Part shown: in pieces, positions 10,057 through 23,464 of the stretch
How positions within the stretch are numbered: the first letter of the stretch is position 1
How the letters are laid out: every line of letters starts with the position of its first letter
DNA from: Epiperipatus broadwayi
Taxonomy: Eukaryota > Onychophora > Udeonychophora > Euonychophora > Peripatidae
Length of the DNA: 64,000 bases
Assembly: GCA_028023455.1 (NCBI GenBank)
Contig: JAQFVV010006295.1
Span: 64,001 to 128,000 of the forward strand
Direction of reading: 5' to 3'
Notes under the pieces: model-generated
Seen by the model: only the letters and a program-made list of their open reading frames with translations
Told to the model about the DNA's origin: nothing
Database searches by the model: none
Translations under genes and position numbers: made by a program

Positions 10057-12370
10057 GTGAGGCAAGTCAATAATAGGACTGGAAGCTGCAAAGACTAAAG
10101 CTGATGTGAAGCAAGCTGTCTAGTACAGCGGGAAAACTCACAAGACAAGCTATTGTATGAATGTGAGTCCAGTCATTCGGGTACTACCTGCCCAGCATTA
10201 ATGAAGTTCATATACTTGGAAGTATATTTATTGATTGTATATTATGTAAATATATTTGATACTAATAAATCATATTAATTGAACTTCAAGTATTTGTATT
10301 TTTTATTACTGTAGGTTGGAGCCTGCAATCCAGACTAAACACAACAATTTTCTTCACTCTAAGATAGCTGATTATGCTGAAATAATTAAGGAAAACTGTG
10401 AAATAACTTAAAACAATTTTTATAAAGACATTTAAATGCTTAGAAAATTATTCTTAATTTTTTTTAAAAAAAAAAAATATCAAAAGTATATATTAATTAC
10501 TAAAGTGCATAGAGATAAGGATTCTATGTTTTTAATGTCAAAGATCAGTTCATATTGCCTCTAGCTTTAATAAATACAATTATTTAAACCTTCAGTGAGA
10601 ATCACATTTTAGAGAAGTTAGTTTAACACATACTTTTATCTTTAGAGTCCATCTCTCAGACTGGTTATTTTTAAAATTAATAAATAATAAAATCGTATTG
10701 ATAGATTCAAATAATCTTGGGGTACCAAATACATTTCAACAAATATTATGTTTAATGATCCCAGACAAAAAATGACTATTATTTAAATTTGTATTAACCA
10801 AATGTTCAGTCAAGAAATCAATCATTGTTAATACAAAAATAACATTTTAATAATTTTAAAGCATTATACTCTATTTTTTTATTTTTAGAAACCACTCATC
10901 ATATATTGTACAGTTTACCCTCTAGTTCATCATAGGTTAATATCCTGATTCTACATATTAATCTTAGATTGTGACATGAATTATTTCTGTGGTAATAATT
11001 ATTGAAACCTATTAATAAATTAGATAAACTTTGACTTCACTCCCTTATATTACACTTTATAATTTCTACACCTTCTTTAATGTTAACAATAAGTCCTTGA
11101 TTAGACTTTCTTCTACAATCTTAAAACATATTATCTGAGGTCAAAATTAACTTTATACTTACTTCCTCTTTTAATCATCTTTTTTACACACATTTTAAAT
11201 GATTGTTAATCATCTAATCATTGCATTGCCTAAAAGTTTATAAGAGTAATATCCTGTTTCCTCCTAATCTTACAATCAATCGTTTCTCTAGTAAAATTAT
11301 TGCAGCTAATTACTATGTGAATTATATTAACCTATTTTACCTATATCACTACTTTCTATACTTATTTATAATAATAATCCTTAATAAATATATAACTAAA
11401 TTATTAAACATCTTTCAATAGCTTTTAAACTATTATTTTAATTTTAAGTATAGATTTTACATTTTATTAAACATCAAATAGGTCTTCCTTTTTAGCCAGG
11501 AATAAAATACTTTCTTTTAAACAATCATCTCTTTCTTTTCATGCACACAACTTATTATTGTAAACACAGTTTACTATTTCTATATTTTAATACAGATTGA
11601 TTATAGCATTGGTAAAATATATTTATGTTTACTAATATGCATTTTGATCAACTAAATCTTTTCAGATAGGCCAATCCACTTAATTTCTCCAATGTCATAT
11701 ACAGTTTATTAATTTTCAACTGTCTTGTAAATAAATACTTCTCTTAAATATAATAATAATAAAGTTGTGCTAACACACATATAACGTAAAACTGTATAAA
11801 TTAACAAATTAATTGTAGTCAATAAATTAAAATGGGGCTAAACGCTTTTGAGAAAGTGTATTTCTCATAATCATAGTCTGAGTCACTCATTGGAATCTTT
11901 ATATATGTACAATATGCAAACTTTATGCAAATGAGTCAATTATCCCATCTTTTGGATATAACAAAACATGATTCTTTGCAATTAATGGTGAAGGAGTCTT
12001 CCGCTATGAAGTAAGCTTTCTTTACCTTATGTTTAAATTCATGCCTCTCAGTACAAACCAATTTTGCAGAGGTGGGTTCAAACTTGTGTCCGGATACTGT
12101 TTGATGTTGTGCATAATATTTCTGAAATAATATGTATACTATAAAAATCCTTCACAAGTCAGACTGCTTAGAAGTCATTTTAATAAACCTGCAAATAATG
12201 CCCTTACATGTTAATCTTTATTAACCAAATAAAGAATGAATCCTTTTATCTAGTTCTCAAGACCTTAAATAAATAATCTATTAATCATAAATATTGTGGA
12301 AAGAGGAATGCTATATTAGTGATGATCATAGAAAATCCTTCATCTTAGTTAGGGTTTCTGGTCATAATGC
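10057..12370. other. AT-rich sequence without recognisable gene
   Basis: No coding region can be supported. Around 11830-11870, AATGGGGCTAAACGCTTTTGAG resembles the arm of the palindrome at 36313-36541 (AATGGGCCAAGCGCTTTCGAG). It may be an old fragment of the same repeat. Confidence 0.5.
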
Positions 12371-12457
12371 AAATGTAATTTCTATTAATTTTTAACAACC
12401 TTATAAATTACTAGTAGTTATTTATAAGGTTGTTAAAAATTAATAGAATTTACATTT
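12371..12457. repeat. 87-bp palindrome
   Basis: Bases 12371-12412 pair with 12416-12457, with one mismatch in the outer arm (12379 against 12449) and a few near the centre. The core is TTCTATTAATTTTTAACAAC and its reverse complement. It could form a long hairpin. No coding function is seen. Confidence 0.8.
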
Positions 12458-12694
12458 TCATTACAATGAAACTGTGAGTCATTTAGATTTGTAAGGCCAT
12501 TCTACTGCAATGTTTTATACCTTTAAAATATCACTAATTAATCTGCCCATATAAAATTTTTGAGATGAAATGAAAAAGAGTTTATTTTTTATTTGGTTAG
12601 TAATGAGAGGACATTATTTCTAAATTTATTAATATGATTTTCATAAAGTCTGACTTGTAAAAGATACTTATAGCATGCACATATGAAAACAATT

Positions 12695-13395
12695 ACTTCT
12701 TATTAAGGTGTGTGTTATATTTAAAGACAAGTATATTGCCTATACTAAATAAGAGACTTGAACTCAAACTTTCAAACTCCCTACAATTATCCAATCTATC
12801 TTATATAACCTATACACATGACCACATAATATGAAAAAGATAAATGATCTCCAATATACATATCCAGATCACTATTTCTCACACATATATACAGTCAATG
12901 CTCAGTTTATATTAAGATAGCAAAATCTTTAAATTTAATAGACAAGCTTCAATCTTCTCCACTCTCCAACTCCTCAGATATCCATCATCATTAAAAATCT
13001 GAAGATAAAGTGATCAAATAATAATATTGGCATTAACAAGGGATTTGAGCATTTAATCCTCAGACTTTCAATGATAAAAATGGCTGAAGAGTTGGAGAAT
13101 GGAGAAGATTGATGCCTGTCCATTAAAATTTAAAGATTTTCTATCTTAATATAAACTGAGCATTGATTGTATATATATATATGAGAGATGTTGATCTGGA
13201 TCTACTGATGATTGCTGGCTCAGCATGAAATATGAATATTGGAGATTATTTATCTTACACATATGTGGTCGTGTGTATCAGTTATATAGGATGGATTGGA
13301 TAGCTATAGGGAATTTAAAAGTCTGATTTCAAGTCTCTTATAATTACATTAATTTGTATGTTGTGTTCTATGACTTAATATCTTTAATATAAACT
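12695..13395. repeat. Large imperfect foldback, arms about 300 bp
   Basis: AAGAGACTTG at 12751 pairs with CAAGTCTCTT at 13330. ATAGACAAGCTTCAATCTTCTCC near 12939 pairs with GGAGAAGATTGATGCCTGTCCAT near 13100, and the CTCAGTTTATATTAAGATAG block near 12901 pairs with 13141-13160. The pairing runs over most of both halves, with indels totalling about 30 bases. It looks like a composite foldback transposon. No transposase is inside. Confidence 0.75.
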
Positions 13396-14684
13396 CCCAA
13401 TTATAATTTAACATTTATTATTCATAATTATATTAATGTTAGTACAAGAATGTGCAGTTTATAGTTCTGCTGTCAATTTCTCAGGTTCTTACATAATGGA
13501 TGATTGTTAGGAGGTTATCTATCCAGCCTAGATTGCTTCAGTCTGATGTTTTACTTCCTATCTGGTGTTACTTCAGTGCAGTGAACTTGACTCTTACATG
13601 GTGGTTAATTGACTTCCATATACTGTCTTGATCTTCATAGATTCTGTCATTACTCTTCAGTACTTGACTCGTGGCCACTCATGCTCCATATCAATTGACA
13701 TTTTGATAGCTTCACCTAAGGTTGAACACTGCCTGCAAGTCATTACATATATGTGTGAAAACAGTGTACAGACTTAATGTGTGTGTTACCATGCCAAATC
13801 TTCAGTATTGGAGTTGGATTTGATGGGATACCTCTTGTGGTGATTGGAAATTTGATGACAGCATATTAGTCTCTTGGCTGAGTCTTCCTCTGATCTTCTT
13901 ATGTCATGGTTAGATTGTATATCATAGCTAGGGCCATGCTGTGTATCTCACAGTGTTTCCTCTGTATTAACATGATAACTGCTACCAGTTATATGCCATC
14001 ATTCTTCATATCTTTTATTATAGAATATTTATATTTTTGTACAGATTCAGAAGGCAAGTGGATGTGCATGAAAATAGTCCTTTATTATAGTCCTTTACAT
14101 TACTGATTACATTTAACCACTGCTACTGTTTTTGCCTCTGGATAAATCCATTAACCTTCTCTTTCTATTAGTAAAATCTGCATACATACAGTAGTATGTT
14201 ACTTTTTCTTTTATTTCACAAGCACTGATACATTTAACTATTTATGTATGCACAGATATGTATTATGTGTTTATCTCATTTTCTTAATGTTACTTCTTCA
14301 AACAATACATCAATCTATATAACAAGGTAGGTATATTTTTTTGTATTTTTTTTTCTTATATAATATCATCTCCCATCATGTATTTCTACTTTTGTTTTAA
14401 CTATCTGTTTACATTTATGGATAAAGACATCAAACTTCAACGGATATTTTCAGGACTTTCTATATTTAGAAAAAACTATTTTAAATAGTTTAACACAAGA
14501 ACCATTGCACTAGTTTATTTATGTATTAGATAGATATCCTCCATGTCATTATTTAAAGTTGATATATATGTATTCATGATGTGAGGTCATTTTTAAGATC
14601 TTGTTTATAAATCAGAGTACCAGATTGTTAGCCTTTTGTTGTTTGTGTTTGTGTTTCAATACTGTAACCTTTAAAGAAAGCTAT
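13396..14684. other. No recognisable gene
   Basis: The segment 13440-14110 is somewhat less AT-rich than its surroundings. The open frame at 13906-14106 has no recognisable domain. I cannot assign any function. Confidence 0.5.
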
Positions 14685-14990
14685 ATGAGAGGGGGGAAAG
14701 GAAAAGAAGAGAGAGAAAGAAATGAGAGAAAGAAATGATGGAAGAAAGCGAGAGAGATGAAGAAATGATGGAATGAAGTAGAAAGATAATGAAAGAGAGG
14801 GAGAGATGATGATAAAGATAAATGATGATGATAAGATGGAGATGAAGATAAGATACAGAGATGAGAAATGAGATAGAGAGAGAAAGATAATAATGAAGTT
14901 GAAAAGAAATATAGAGATGAAAATGAGATAGAGAGATGATGTGATGATGAAGTGAAATGAAATAAAGATGAAATGAAGATGATAGAGACT
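14685..14990 (+). repeat. Purine-rich (GA/GAT) low-complexity tract
   Basis: About 300 bases are made almost entirely of GAGA, GAAA and GATGAT units on the plus strand, with hardly any C. It is an imperfect microsatellite rather than a coding region. Confidence 0.9.
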
Positions 14991-17900
14991 CTTAATGATT
15001 TTGGCTCAGTGGGGTTACAATAAACTTAAGAAAAGAGATGATGATCCAGAGATGTATAAGCAGATAGAGACCAAATCCAATACCAATACAAATATAAGTA
15101 TTATGGCATATTAATAATATACCACTAAACAATACAAAATATAATTTTAAAACATCAGTAGATAATAGTTATTGGAATCGACCTACCATCAAATCACACT
15201 CTCTGCACAAGAATAGATTATACTTTGTTTGGAAGAACTATTTCACTAAATTAAAACTACAAGGCAACAAGAGTAAACAATCTCGGGTTTTAAAACTAAA
15301 CTCTTGTGCAAAATAAAAGTTTAAGTTGCCTACTAAATAATTGCTAAGATGAATAAACAAGTGAGTGATATCTTGGCCAACCATAAAATAACTATCTTAT
15401 TGTTCAAACATGGAACACTAAACAAAACAAATATTAATTTAAAAATTTAATGAATTAATCTAAATTTTAATGAACAATGGCCTATTACCCAAGATATTAC
15501 TCGAACAAGGAAAATAGCAAGGGTACTTTTTATGCCTTTCCCCTACTCACAGACACCCTACTAAAGATCTTAAATGCAGATGGATTATAATTCTAAAAAT
15601 ATAAGATGATAGACAATGTGCATCTAATGTAAGATAATGTGCAGCTTTTAAATAGAAAATAATAAATAATCTTCTGAAGCACTAATATTTTTATTTCACA
15701 TTGCATAATCTTCAGTCTGAGAAGATATAATGATAACTTAAAAATCAACTTTTAAATGAGCATTCAATTAAGTATCTGATATAGTGTAATTATCTGTTAC
15801 TGTGATTCAATCTGAGAATCACTTAAATTGGCATGGCTTTATAATTTAAACCAGTATCAAAATATATTTTATATACTTTATAATGTTTGTGAACTTTTGA
15901 ATTGAAAATTTTATGAACTGTGGAACTCAAGACAATAATATTTTCATATAAAAGTAAAACAAACAAACAAAACTTTTTGAAATAACAATAATATGGTTTA
16001 TTAAGAACAATCAAAAGAAAATATTTACAACAAAATTTTATTATACACATTGCCAATATAGCGCTGGAATCTTTTTACAAATATTTTGACTTTTAACCTT
16101 TATTTTTGGTGTACAAAAATATAAACAATTTCTCTGGCTACAGTTACTGAGTATCCCTCTTAAACTCTTTTAAATTTTTTGTTTTGATAAACAAAATAAT
16201 AAGATGAATAAATACGTAGGCTATTTAATACTAAATTCTAATGTCTTTTTAACAATCAGAGATTTCAAATCTTTAAACTTAAATTAAAATAGACTAAGTT
16301 TAATAAGCACAATTCTATTTTTATTAGTATATTTAATAATATGATAGTGTTATCTAACAATCAGAATAACACACAAGAAGCTTAAATTTATAACCCTGAG
16401 CTTAACAAATGCTAAGCTGGAATAAGCATATTCAGCATATATTTTAAAAATATTACCACTAGTTACACTAACATTACTAATATTATAGCTAGTGATATAC
16501 TTAAGCAAATCTTTAGCTAACTGTAAACTAAATTAGATATATGGGCCACTCACTCATCAGAGGTCATTTACACACATTTAAATAAATTCTGTCCACATAA
16601 AATTATTACCCCAAGTGTTTTAAAATTAAAGATTTAAAAGACTTACAAATCCAGCGGCGAAAACTCTGGATGAACATATTAAAATTAGTATGTGTGAATT
16701 GCCACTTATACCATATGCATAATTTAACATACTTAAAAATAAATATAAATTATTGTTGTTTGGCTTGTGGATGATAAAACTATCATAGCAACACAATTCA
16801 AACATTGATATACCTATAAGCATTAAAATAGCTAACTACAACCTGAAGAAGCAAAGTTCCTCAAACAAACATATCTTGTCATCACAAATCTAGTACAAAT
16901 GCAACATCACCTATTGTGGTGGAACTAGCATTAATTTATCATAAATGATAGGCCAAAATATAAGAACATATATGCTCTGCAGAGCTGAAAAGAATGTGGT
17001 GGCTTTCAAAATACCTAACTTTGAGGCAGAAAATAGGATGCCTGGACCTTGTCTACAGTATATCAGGAACAGGAAAGATGCACCAGGAAAGTGTGATCCT
17101 CTCTCATGGGATTCCAATACTTCAAAAATATGTGATAATCATCACTAGGAATATAAATATCTGGTATACATTAACCCTCAATGGGCACAAGCACTATCAA
17201 TTCATGGAAAAGCAATACAATAAGGATGGAGGACCTTGTCTACTCCATAAAGCATACTCATAATAGTTAACAAAGCCTAGCACTATGAGGCTAACAAATA
17301 CTAAACTAACTACAAGATATAGACTTCACATGAACTAACTAAGTTATCACTAAGAATTTTAAAAATACAACACATATATTCAATGTAAGACCAACAATGC
17401 AAAACTGTGTCAAATGACTAATATATGAATTACTTAAAATTAAATGCATATAAAAATTCTAGGCAAAGGCACAATGCACACATAATAAAATATTAAATAC
17501 TAAAAATATATTGACTAGTGGACTTTAAAAGATTGCAAATTAAATGCGAGAATATTAATTCTCAATGCATATAAAAATATTTGCAGTTATTATAAATGTA
17601 GCATTTATAAAACAAATCAATGAAAACTCTCTGATAAACCTCTTTGGCTAATTTAAAATAAGACCGAGTGAAGTATCTCACATATAAATAAGCTAAGATT
17701 GAGATATTTAAATCTTTCAGGAATAAAATTATCAAATAGAAATTAACTTGTGAAACGCTTAATAAATATAATAAAATTTACCTGAGAATGCAAAATATTT
17801 ACCCATTCTAATAAACCCATTGATATTTAAATTGTAACATTAGTTTATCTGGTATATTTATGCCAATAGTATTACACATATTTTAAAACAAAATATATAG

Positions 17901-20842
17901 CATAATTTTTTTTTTGTTTTTTTTTTAAACCAATAAAACACAATATATATCAAAATAATATATATATACAGTAACTGCAGTTCATAGTTTCAGCTCTGTA
18001 CTGGTTTTCCATTCTAGACATGTATATAATTTATTGAGGATAATTTATCTGACAGTATTTGAAGCTTCCGGCAAAACTTTTTTAAGCATGGCAATGATTT
18101 CTAAAAAAATATGAAACATATTTAATAGTTCATTAAGGATATTTTAATTTTTTCCTTTAAAAATATTTTTATAGTAAAAAATAATAAGAATAGGCCAGCA
18201 TATGATATGTAAAATAAATTCTTCAGCTGAGAACATTTTTATAAGGATCCTGGGTTTGAATGTATGATAATATAGCTTCATTTCAATTCCATTATTCTCT
18301 TTTAAGCGAACGCATTTTTTTTAAAACAGTTTTTTTTTTATTACTCTCTCCAACATAAAAGTAAAATTATTTTACAATTAAAAAATTTCCTCTGTTTAGG
18401 AGCTGTGAACCATTGTCACAACTTTACCTATAAATAAATGCAAATATAACAGTTCATTGTATAGACAAAAGTTTATCATTAATAATGGTAGATAATTAAT
18501 TTATCATATTCAATACATTTTTAAATTGAACAATAGGCAAAGTTAATATGACACTATACTAAATGCTGCATACTTCCTTATTTTAGCGCAGTATATTTTT
18601 CTCTTTTAAAACTATTTTAGAGACAAGTATTATTATATCAGGAATATCTTGAAATTAATATCAGGTATCACTACTAAATTCTTGAACTTAAAATCAGTTT
18701 TAATTACAAGGATATTGACGCATTTTTTAACTATAGTGAAATTAAAATATAAATGTCTTTCAATTTACCTTGCTTATGTTTTAGCTTAATTAGATAATTA
18801 CTAAGTATCCTCCAACTATAATAGTTCAGTACAATAAAGATATTTAGCCATATAGATACTAACAGTTTGCATCCTAATTTTATTTTCCAGTAGATAAAAG
18901 TCATGCAATAAATAAATAAGATAAAAATATAAAATTTTTTTTTATTTTTTTTTTTTTTTTTTTTTTTTTTTTGATATCAGAAAATTGTTACCTTTTTCTA
19001 GCAGTTGCAATTCATAATAATAGAACAATTAAATATACTTTTAAAACATACTTTTTCTTTTAATAAAAATAATAAGCTTTAAAAAAAAAATTACAATTTT
19101 TATTTTATTTTTATATTTAAAGAAAAGAACAGTTTTAAGAGCAGCTCACCAGCAACATACTGATTCACCAAAACACTATTTATATCTAATAATTTCTACT
19201 TCTCCCTCAATTTTTTTATATGTCAATTTCTTTTAAAAACCAATCAAGTTATTTTATATTTAACTTTAATACTTTTTTAAACCAACTGGAACTGATCACT
19301 GATGTAATTGATCTAATTATTTGAAACTCACATGGTCATTAATGGTTTCTAAATTACAAGTTAATTATTAAATTTTTTTATATAACATTTTAAAAAATAT
19401 ATATATTACATAAAATAAAAATGAAACAAATATAAAAATTAGAGCTAGTTTTATTATTAAAAACTTTTTAATATTTAATTATAGCACTTTTTATTCCTTC
19501 ATTTGTTTTTAATCAATATTGTAGTTAAATTATTATTTATTCATTTTCTTCACATATCTCTATACATACACACACACAAGGATGACCTTTTAACATGAGC
19601 TTTACTAGATAATTACAACTTATTGAAAAAAAACTACAAATGAAAATATTTAAAGAATATTACATTAGAAATGATTTTACAGATAAAATGCTAATTTAAA
19701 TTAAACATTTAAATATTATTAGACTGCTTTAATAAAATTTAAAGATTACTTTTAAACCAATTTAATACTATTTATTTTATTTACAATATTAACTTATTTA
19801 TAGGTTATAAACTAAAAATGAACACAGCAATATTTACTTAAAAACACATTTAATACTATTTATTAATTTAAAAACTATCCCTGATATTTTCTTTAAGTAA
19901 ATTCACTATCTTACATCTCTTATTAAACTACCACATGCTATTGAAATATTTACACATAATCGTACAAAATTTAATAATTATTACAATACTATACAATATT
20001 ATCCTATATTATTCACTAATTAACTAATGTCTTCTATTTTTATCATTATTATTTTTTATTAAAATCAGAAAATTACAAATAGTTAAGCTAAGATGAACTC
20101 TGGCACCTGCTGGAGCCAAGTGAAATTTCACTTATATACAATACATAACCTTAAAAACAATAATTTTGAAATGTAAACTTTTTTTAGTTGTTTTTATGAC
20201 TATTATATTAAATATATTTTTAAATTTTATATTCAGTTAATAATTATTTCAAATTTGTTTTGATATGATTTTAATAAAACTGAAAAAATGGTCCTTTTTA
20301 TTTTGCATTTCATTTCAGACAGTTTGCACCCAAAGTTGAGTATATAATTACATTTGATTTAATAATAACAATGCACTTTTTAATACATTGAAATTGAAAA
20401 ATTGTTTTGATTTGTTTATTTGTTAAGTTTTGATCTTTTTCAAGTTAGAATGAAATTTTAAAATTGAGGTTTAATATATTTATATTCAATAAAATTGATT
20501 GAAATCTGGTATATAATTAAATAATACTAGCCTAAACATTTGGAACATTCATCTTTTCAGATTTCCCAGTTTTTTTAATGTGGAACAGATGGTAGTTCAT
20601 GTATCAGTTAAAAATCATTTTTAGAACCTACATTTGTTTTAAATAAGGCATGCCAGAGTGCAGTACAAAGCTTTTTTTAACGTTCAATAGAACTTGTTGA
20701 AATTTTTTGTTTAAAATGTTTATGAAAGTGATAGGGCATGTTAATTTTTTAAATAGGTTAGTTGGTTTCTTATATAGAAAGAGTGGAGAAAATAATGTTC
20801 ACTACTGATTTTATTTGTTATGATTGCAAGAATTACTAAAGT
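14991..20842. other. Long AT-rich gene-free stretch
   Basis: No gene is supported over nearly 6 kb. A slightly GC-richer patch at 16910-17265 carries overlapping open frames on both strands without recognisable motifs, and is probably an unidentified repeat relic. A long run made almost only of T lies at about 18934-18972. The rest is featureless. Confidence 0.5.
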
Positions 20843-21335
20843 CAGGGGTGGGCAATTGTTTTGGCTTGAGGGCCGCAGATGTTGTTGGAGGGCCACATCA
20901 GGGGACACTTTGTGGAAGCGAAGGTTAGCGGAGGGCCACAACTATTTTCATGACACAATAAACACACTGCTTTATTCCCTGTATTACCAAAGAAATATTT
21001 GTTTGTCCATTTTTTATTAATCACATGACATTCATCACCGATTTGACATTTTTTTGGAGGGTTCATGGTTTCACTAAAGTTGGAAATGTATATATTTGCT
21101 AACACAAAGTAAAAATTGAAATTAACCAGATCAACTGGAAAAGCACTGCACATTGTATCTACACTGTACATGTGTATTAACATGGCCATCCTAATGGGAA
21201 ATACGAGATGAATCTTCGGTCACGCATGGGAAGGAAATCTCAGTTCGAGGCAGATTTTTGATTGTCTTGGTGGGCTGCATAAAAACTCTTAGTGGGCCAC
21301 ATCTGGCTCTTGGGCCGCTATTTGCCCAACCCCTG
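20843..21335 (-). mobile_element. Non-autonomous hAT element with remnant BED finger
   Basis: The termini are CAGGGGTGGGCAA and its inverted counterpart TTGCCCAACCCCTG. They are flanked by 8-bp target duplications differing at one base (ACTAAAGT at 20835-20842, ACTTAAGT at 21336-21343). The GGGCCGC/GGGCCAC motifs just inside both ends are typical of hAT subterminal repeats. On the minus strand from the ATG at 21066 an open frame reads KKCQIGDECHVINKKW, then TNKYFF and AVCLLC, the start of a hAT BED zinc finger. It then runs straight into the other subterminal region. This is an internal deletion derivative of a full hAT element, about 0.5 kb long. Confidence 0.88.
20930..21066 (-). pseudogene. 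Truncated hAT transposase amino end (BED finger half)
   Basis: The reading frame starts at an ATG (21064-21066) and carries the Trp-Thr-Lys-Tyr-Phe-Phe and Cys-Leu-Leu-Cys signatures of hAT transposases related to the ZBED5/FAM200/GTF2IRD2 group. The two His of the finger and all of the catalytic domain are missing. Past about 20945 the frame translates the element's own terminal sequence. It is a deletion scar rather than a functional gene. Confidence 0.65.
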
Positions 21336-21343
21336 ACTTAAGT

Positions 21344-21820
21344 GATAAAGTTGTATAAAAAGAAAAAATATCATCAATTTTAAATAAAAAAGTTATTTAC
21401 TGTTTTTTAGACATATATAAGTATGTACATATTCTAAATATGATATATAAATACAGAAAATACATATTAATTTACTGCAGAAATATATAGTTGTATGTGT
21501 GAAATTGATTTAAAGTAAAATTATTTGTATTATAGTTTTGGTAAGCATTTTTTTTTATACAAAAAAATTAAAAATTTCCTATCAAAGTAAAACTGTTAAA
21601 CACTTTTCACTTAAAAAATATTTCATACTTTTAATTACTAATATACACATATATTATTATGTACACATACTAAATAGGATATATACATAAGGGATATACA
21701 TTTTAATTGATAGCAAAAATATCTAGTGTTATATATATATATCAATTATAAGTGACCAGTCAATTTAAAGTATGATATAGTTTTACATTTTCATTTACTG
21801 TGCCAATATTAAAAACTTAA
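21344..21820. other. No recognisable gene
   Basis: AT-rich sequence with short TA microsatellites near 21730. No features are supported. Confidence 0.5.
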
Positions 21821-22266
21821 AAATAATAAAAATATTTTTATATCAAATGTTTTTATTGACCATGCTATTAAAAAAAATAATTGTTTAGTTATTGCCTGAA
21901 GGTTTGTCATAGTGGTATATTAGATATAATAAATAAAGTCTTAAATTTTTTATACTCAACATTTACTAATAGATGATGGAAATAATCCAACATATTATTT
22001 CCAAAAATGATTGTTTCTTCAACCACAATTAGCATTTTTAAATTTAACTTGAAATAAAAGCATAGGAGTGGGAAGTTCAGAAATTAATTAAGTCAATCTC
22101 TGTTTTTTATAAAAAGGGATTGACTTAACTAATTTCTGGACCCTTTGTGCTTTTATTTTAAGTTAAGTCTAAAAATCTCAATTGCGGTTGATAAAAAAAC
22201 TTTTTATTCTTTTTAATGCATGGTCAATAAAAGCATTTAATATATAAAAAAAATATTTTTATTATT
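21821..22266. repeat. Nested foldback with a SINE-tail insertion
   Basis: The outer arms pair 21821-21900 with 22192-22266; for example GACCATGC at 21858 pairs with GCATGGTC at 22218. The inner arms pair 22020-22090 with 22120-22190; for example CAACCACAATT at 22020 pairs with AATTGCGGTTG at 22180. The two arm pairs have different centres because extra sequence lies in the left half. That extra sequence, 21920-22005, resembles the 3' tail of the SINE at 63.4 kb. Confidence 0.7.
21920..22005 (+). repeat. SINE 3'-tail fragment
   Basis: AATAAAG...AACATTTACT...GATGGAAATAATCCAACATATTA matches, with few changes, the region 63425-63500 downstream of the tRNA-like SINE head. The tRNA-like head is absent here. 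Either only the tail was copied or this tail belongs to a partner LINE. Confidence 0.6.
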
Positions 22267-23215
22267 TCTTATAAAATAAAATAAAATAAATGCATACTCT
22301 AATAAAGAACTCACTTTGAAACAAAGTCTAATTTAAATAAAAACAATTAGAAACTTCCTGAATATAATCCTGAAATATTTCTCAATGACAGTCTTTGAAA
22401 AATCAGGAATTAAACATCATTTGCAAACTGTAAATAATTATAAGAGTGTTCATTAGCCAGAAAGTTTATCTGACACAGCAGCAATTGCAACAGATTCTCA
22501 TTGTAGTGGCATTATGAAAAAAACATTTGCTAGTAGTGAAATCCCAAATTTTACAATGAGGAAGTAATAAAATTCATCAAGTATGAAAACCTCTTTCAAG
22601 CAAACAAAGAATTTATTTTTTGTTATTGAATTTTTTAGACATTTATATTGATATAAAATATACATCAATTGCTAAGAATAATTTCATCTGGGAAGAGTTA
22701 TTCTACAGGCAATTCAATCTACATATGACAAACAAAAACGAAATGGTAAAATAAACTACTTCTGTGGGCTATTTATGTAATACTTTATTGAGACTGATAA
22801 AAAATATACTGAATTAGAACTGTGAGGATTGAAAAATATCTCTTTAATTTGGAATGCTTAAAATACCAAACTGGAATTGGATAGTTTATGGACTACCTTG
22901 TGGAGGGCACTATTTTTTAAAGAAACTATTGCGTAAAATTTGTTTAGAAAAATTGCAAAATATTTGATGTTGGATTAATAAAGATTCAGTTCGTTTCTGA
23001 AATGTGAGATAAATTTATTTAGGTCAATAAAACTTGTTTTATACCAGGAGAAAATAATACAATTGATGTGTAATTATTTCTATCAAATAAAAAATTTTCT
23101 CATTATAGAGATGACAATCCTGACAAAATTAAAAATTTTGTTTTACTTGTATAAAAGCTAAATAACTACTGAATTGATTTCCCTTTTTAAGAAAATATGA
23201 TAGAAGATCTAGTAA
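22267..23215. other. No recognisable gene
   Basis: AT-rich sequence. No motif-bearing open frame was found on either strand. Confidence 0.5.
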
Positions 23216-23464
23216 CATTAATGTCATCTATGTTCTTTGTCCCTTTTTATAATGCTTTTTACACCCCACTATTGACAGTTTTGATTGTCCCAGCAATCTT
23301 CTTTAGAACTTCTACTTATATTTCCAAATCTGTTTGAATTTAGCAGTTGAGATTTGGAAATATATGTAGAAGTTCTGAAGAAGATTTCTGGAGCTATTGA
23401 AACAGTCAATAGTGGATTGTAAAAAAGCATTGTAAAAAGTGATAAAGAACATAGATGATATTAA
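23216..23464. repeat. Foldback of about 250 bp, arms nearly contiguous
   Basis: CATCTATGTTCTTT at 23225-23238 is the reverse complement of 23444-23457. The pairing continues inward through the TTTTTATAATGCTTTTTACA, CCACTATTGAC and AGAACTTCTAC blocks to a short loop centred near 23341. It would form a long imperfect hairpin, as microRNA-generating MITEs do. Expression is unknown. Confidence 0.75.

Noticed and set aside
14685-14990. CRISPR-like or satellite array
   Set aside because: The units are irregular GA/GAT simple sequence without spaced direct repeats. No CRISPR is expected or seen in this animal genome.
16911-17263. Overlapping open frames on both strands
   Set aside because: No motif, no splice context that stands out and no neighbouring transposon domain. 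Overlap on both strands suggests chance in a less AT-rich patch.
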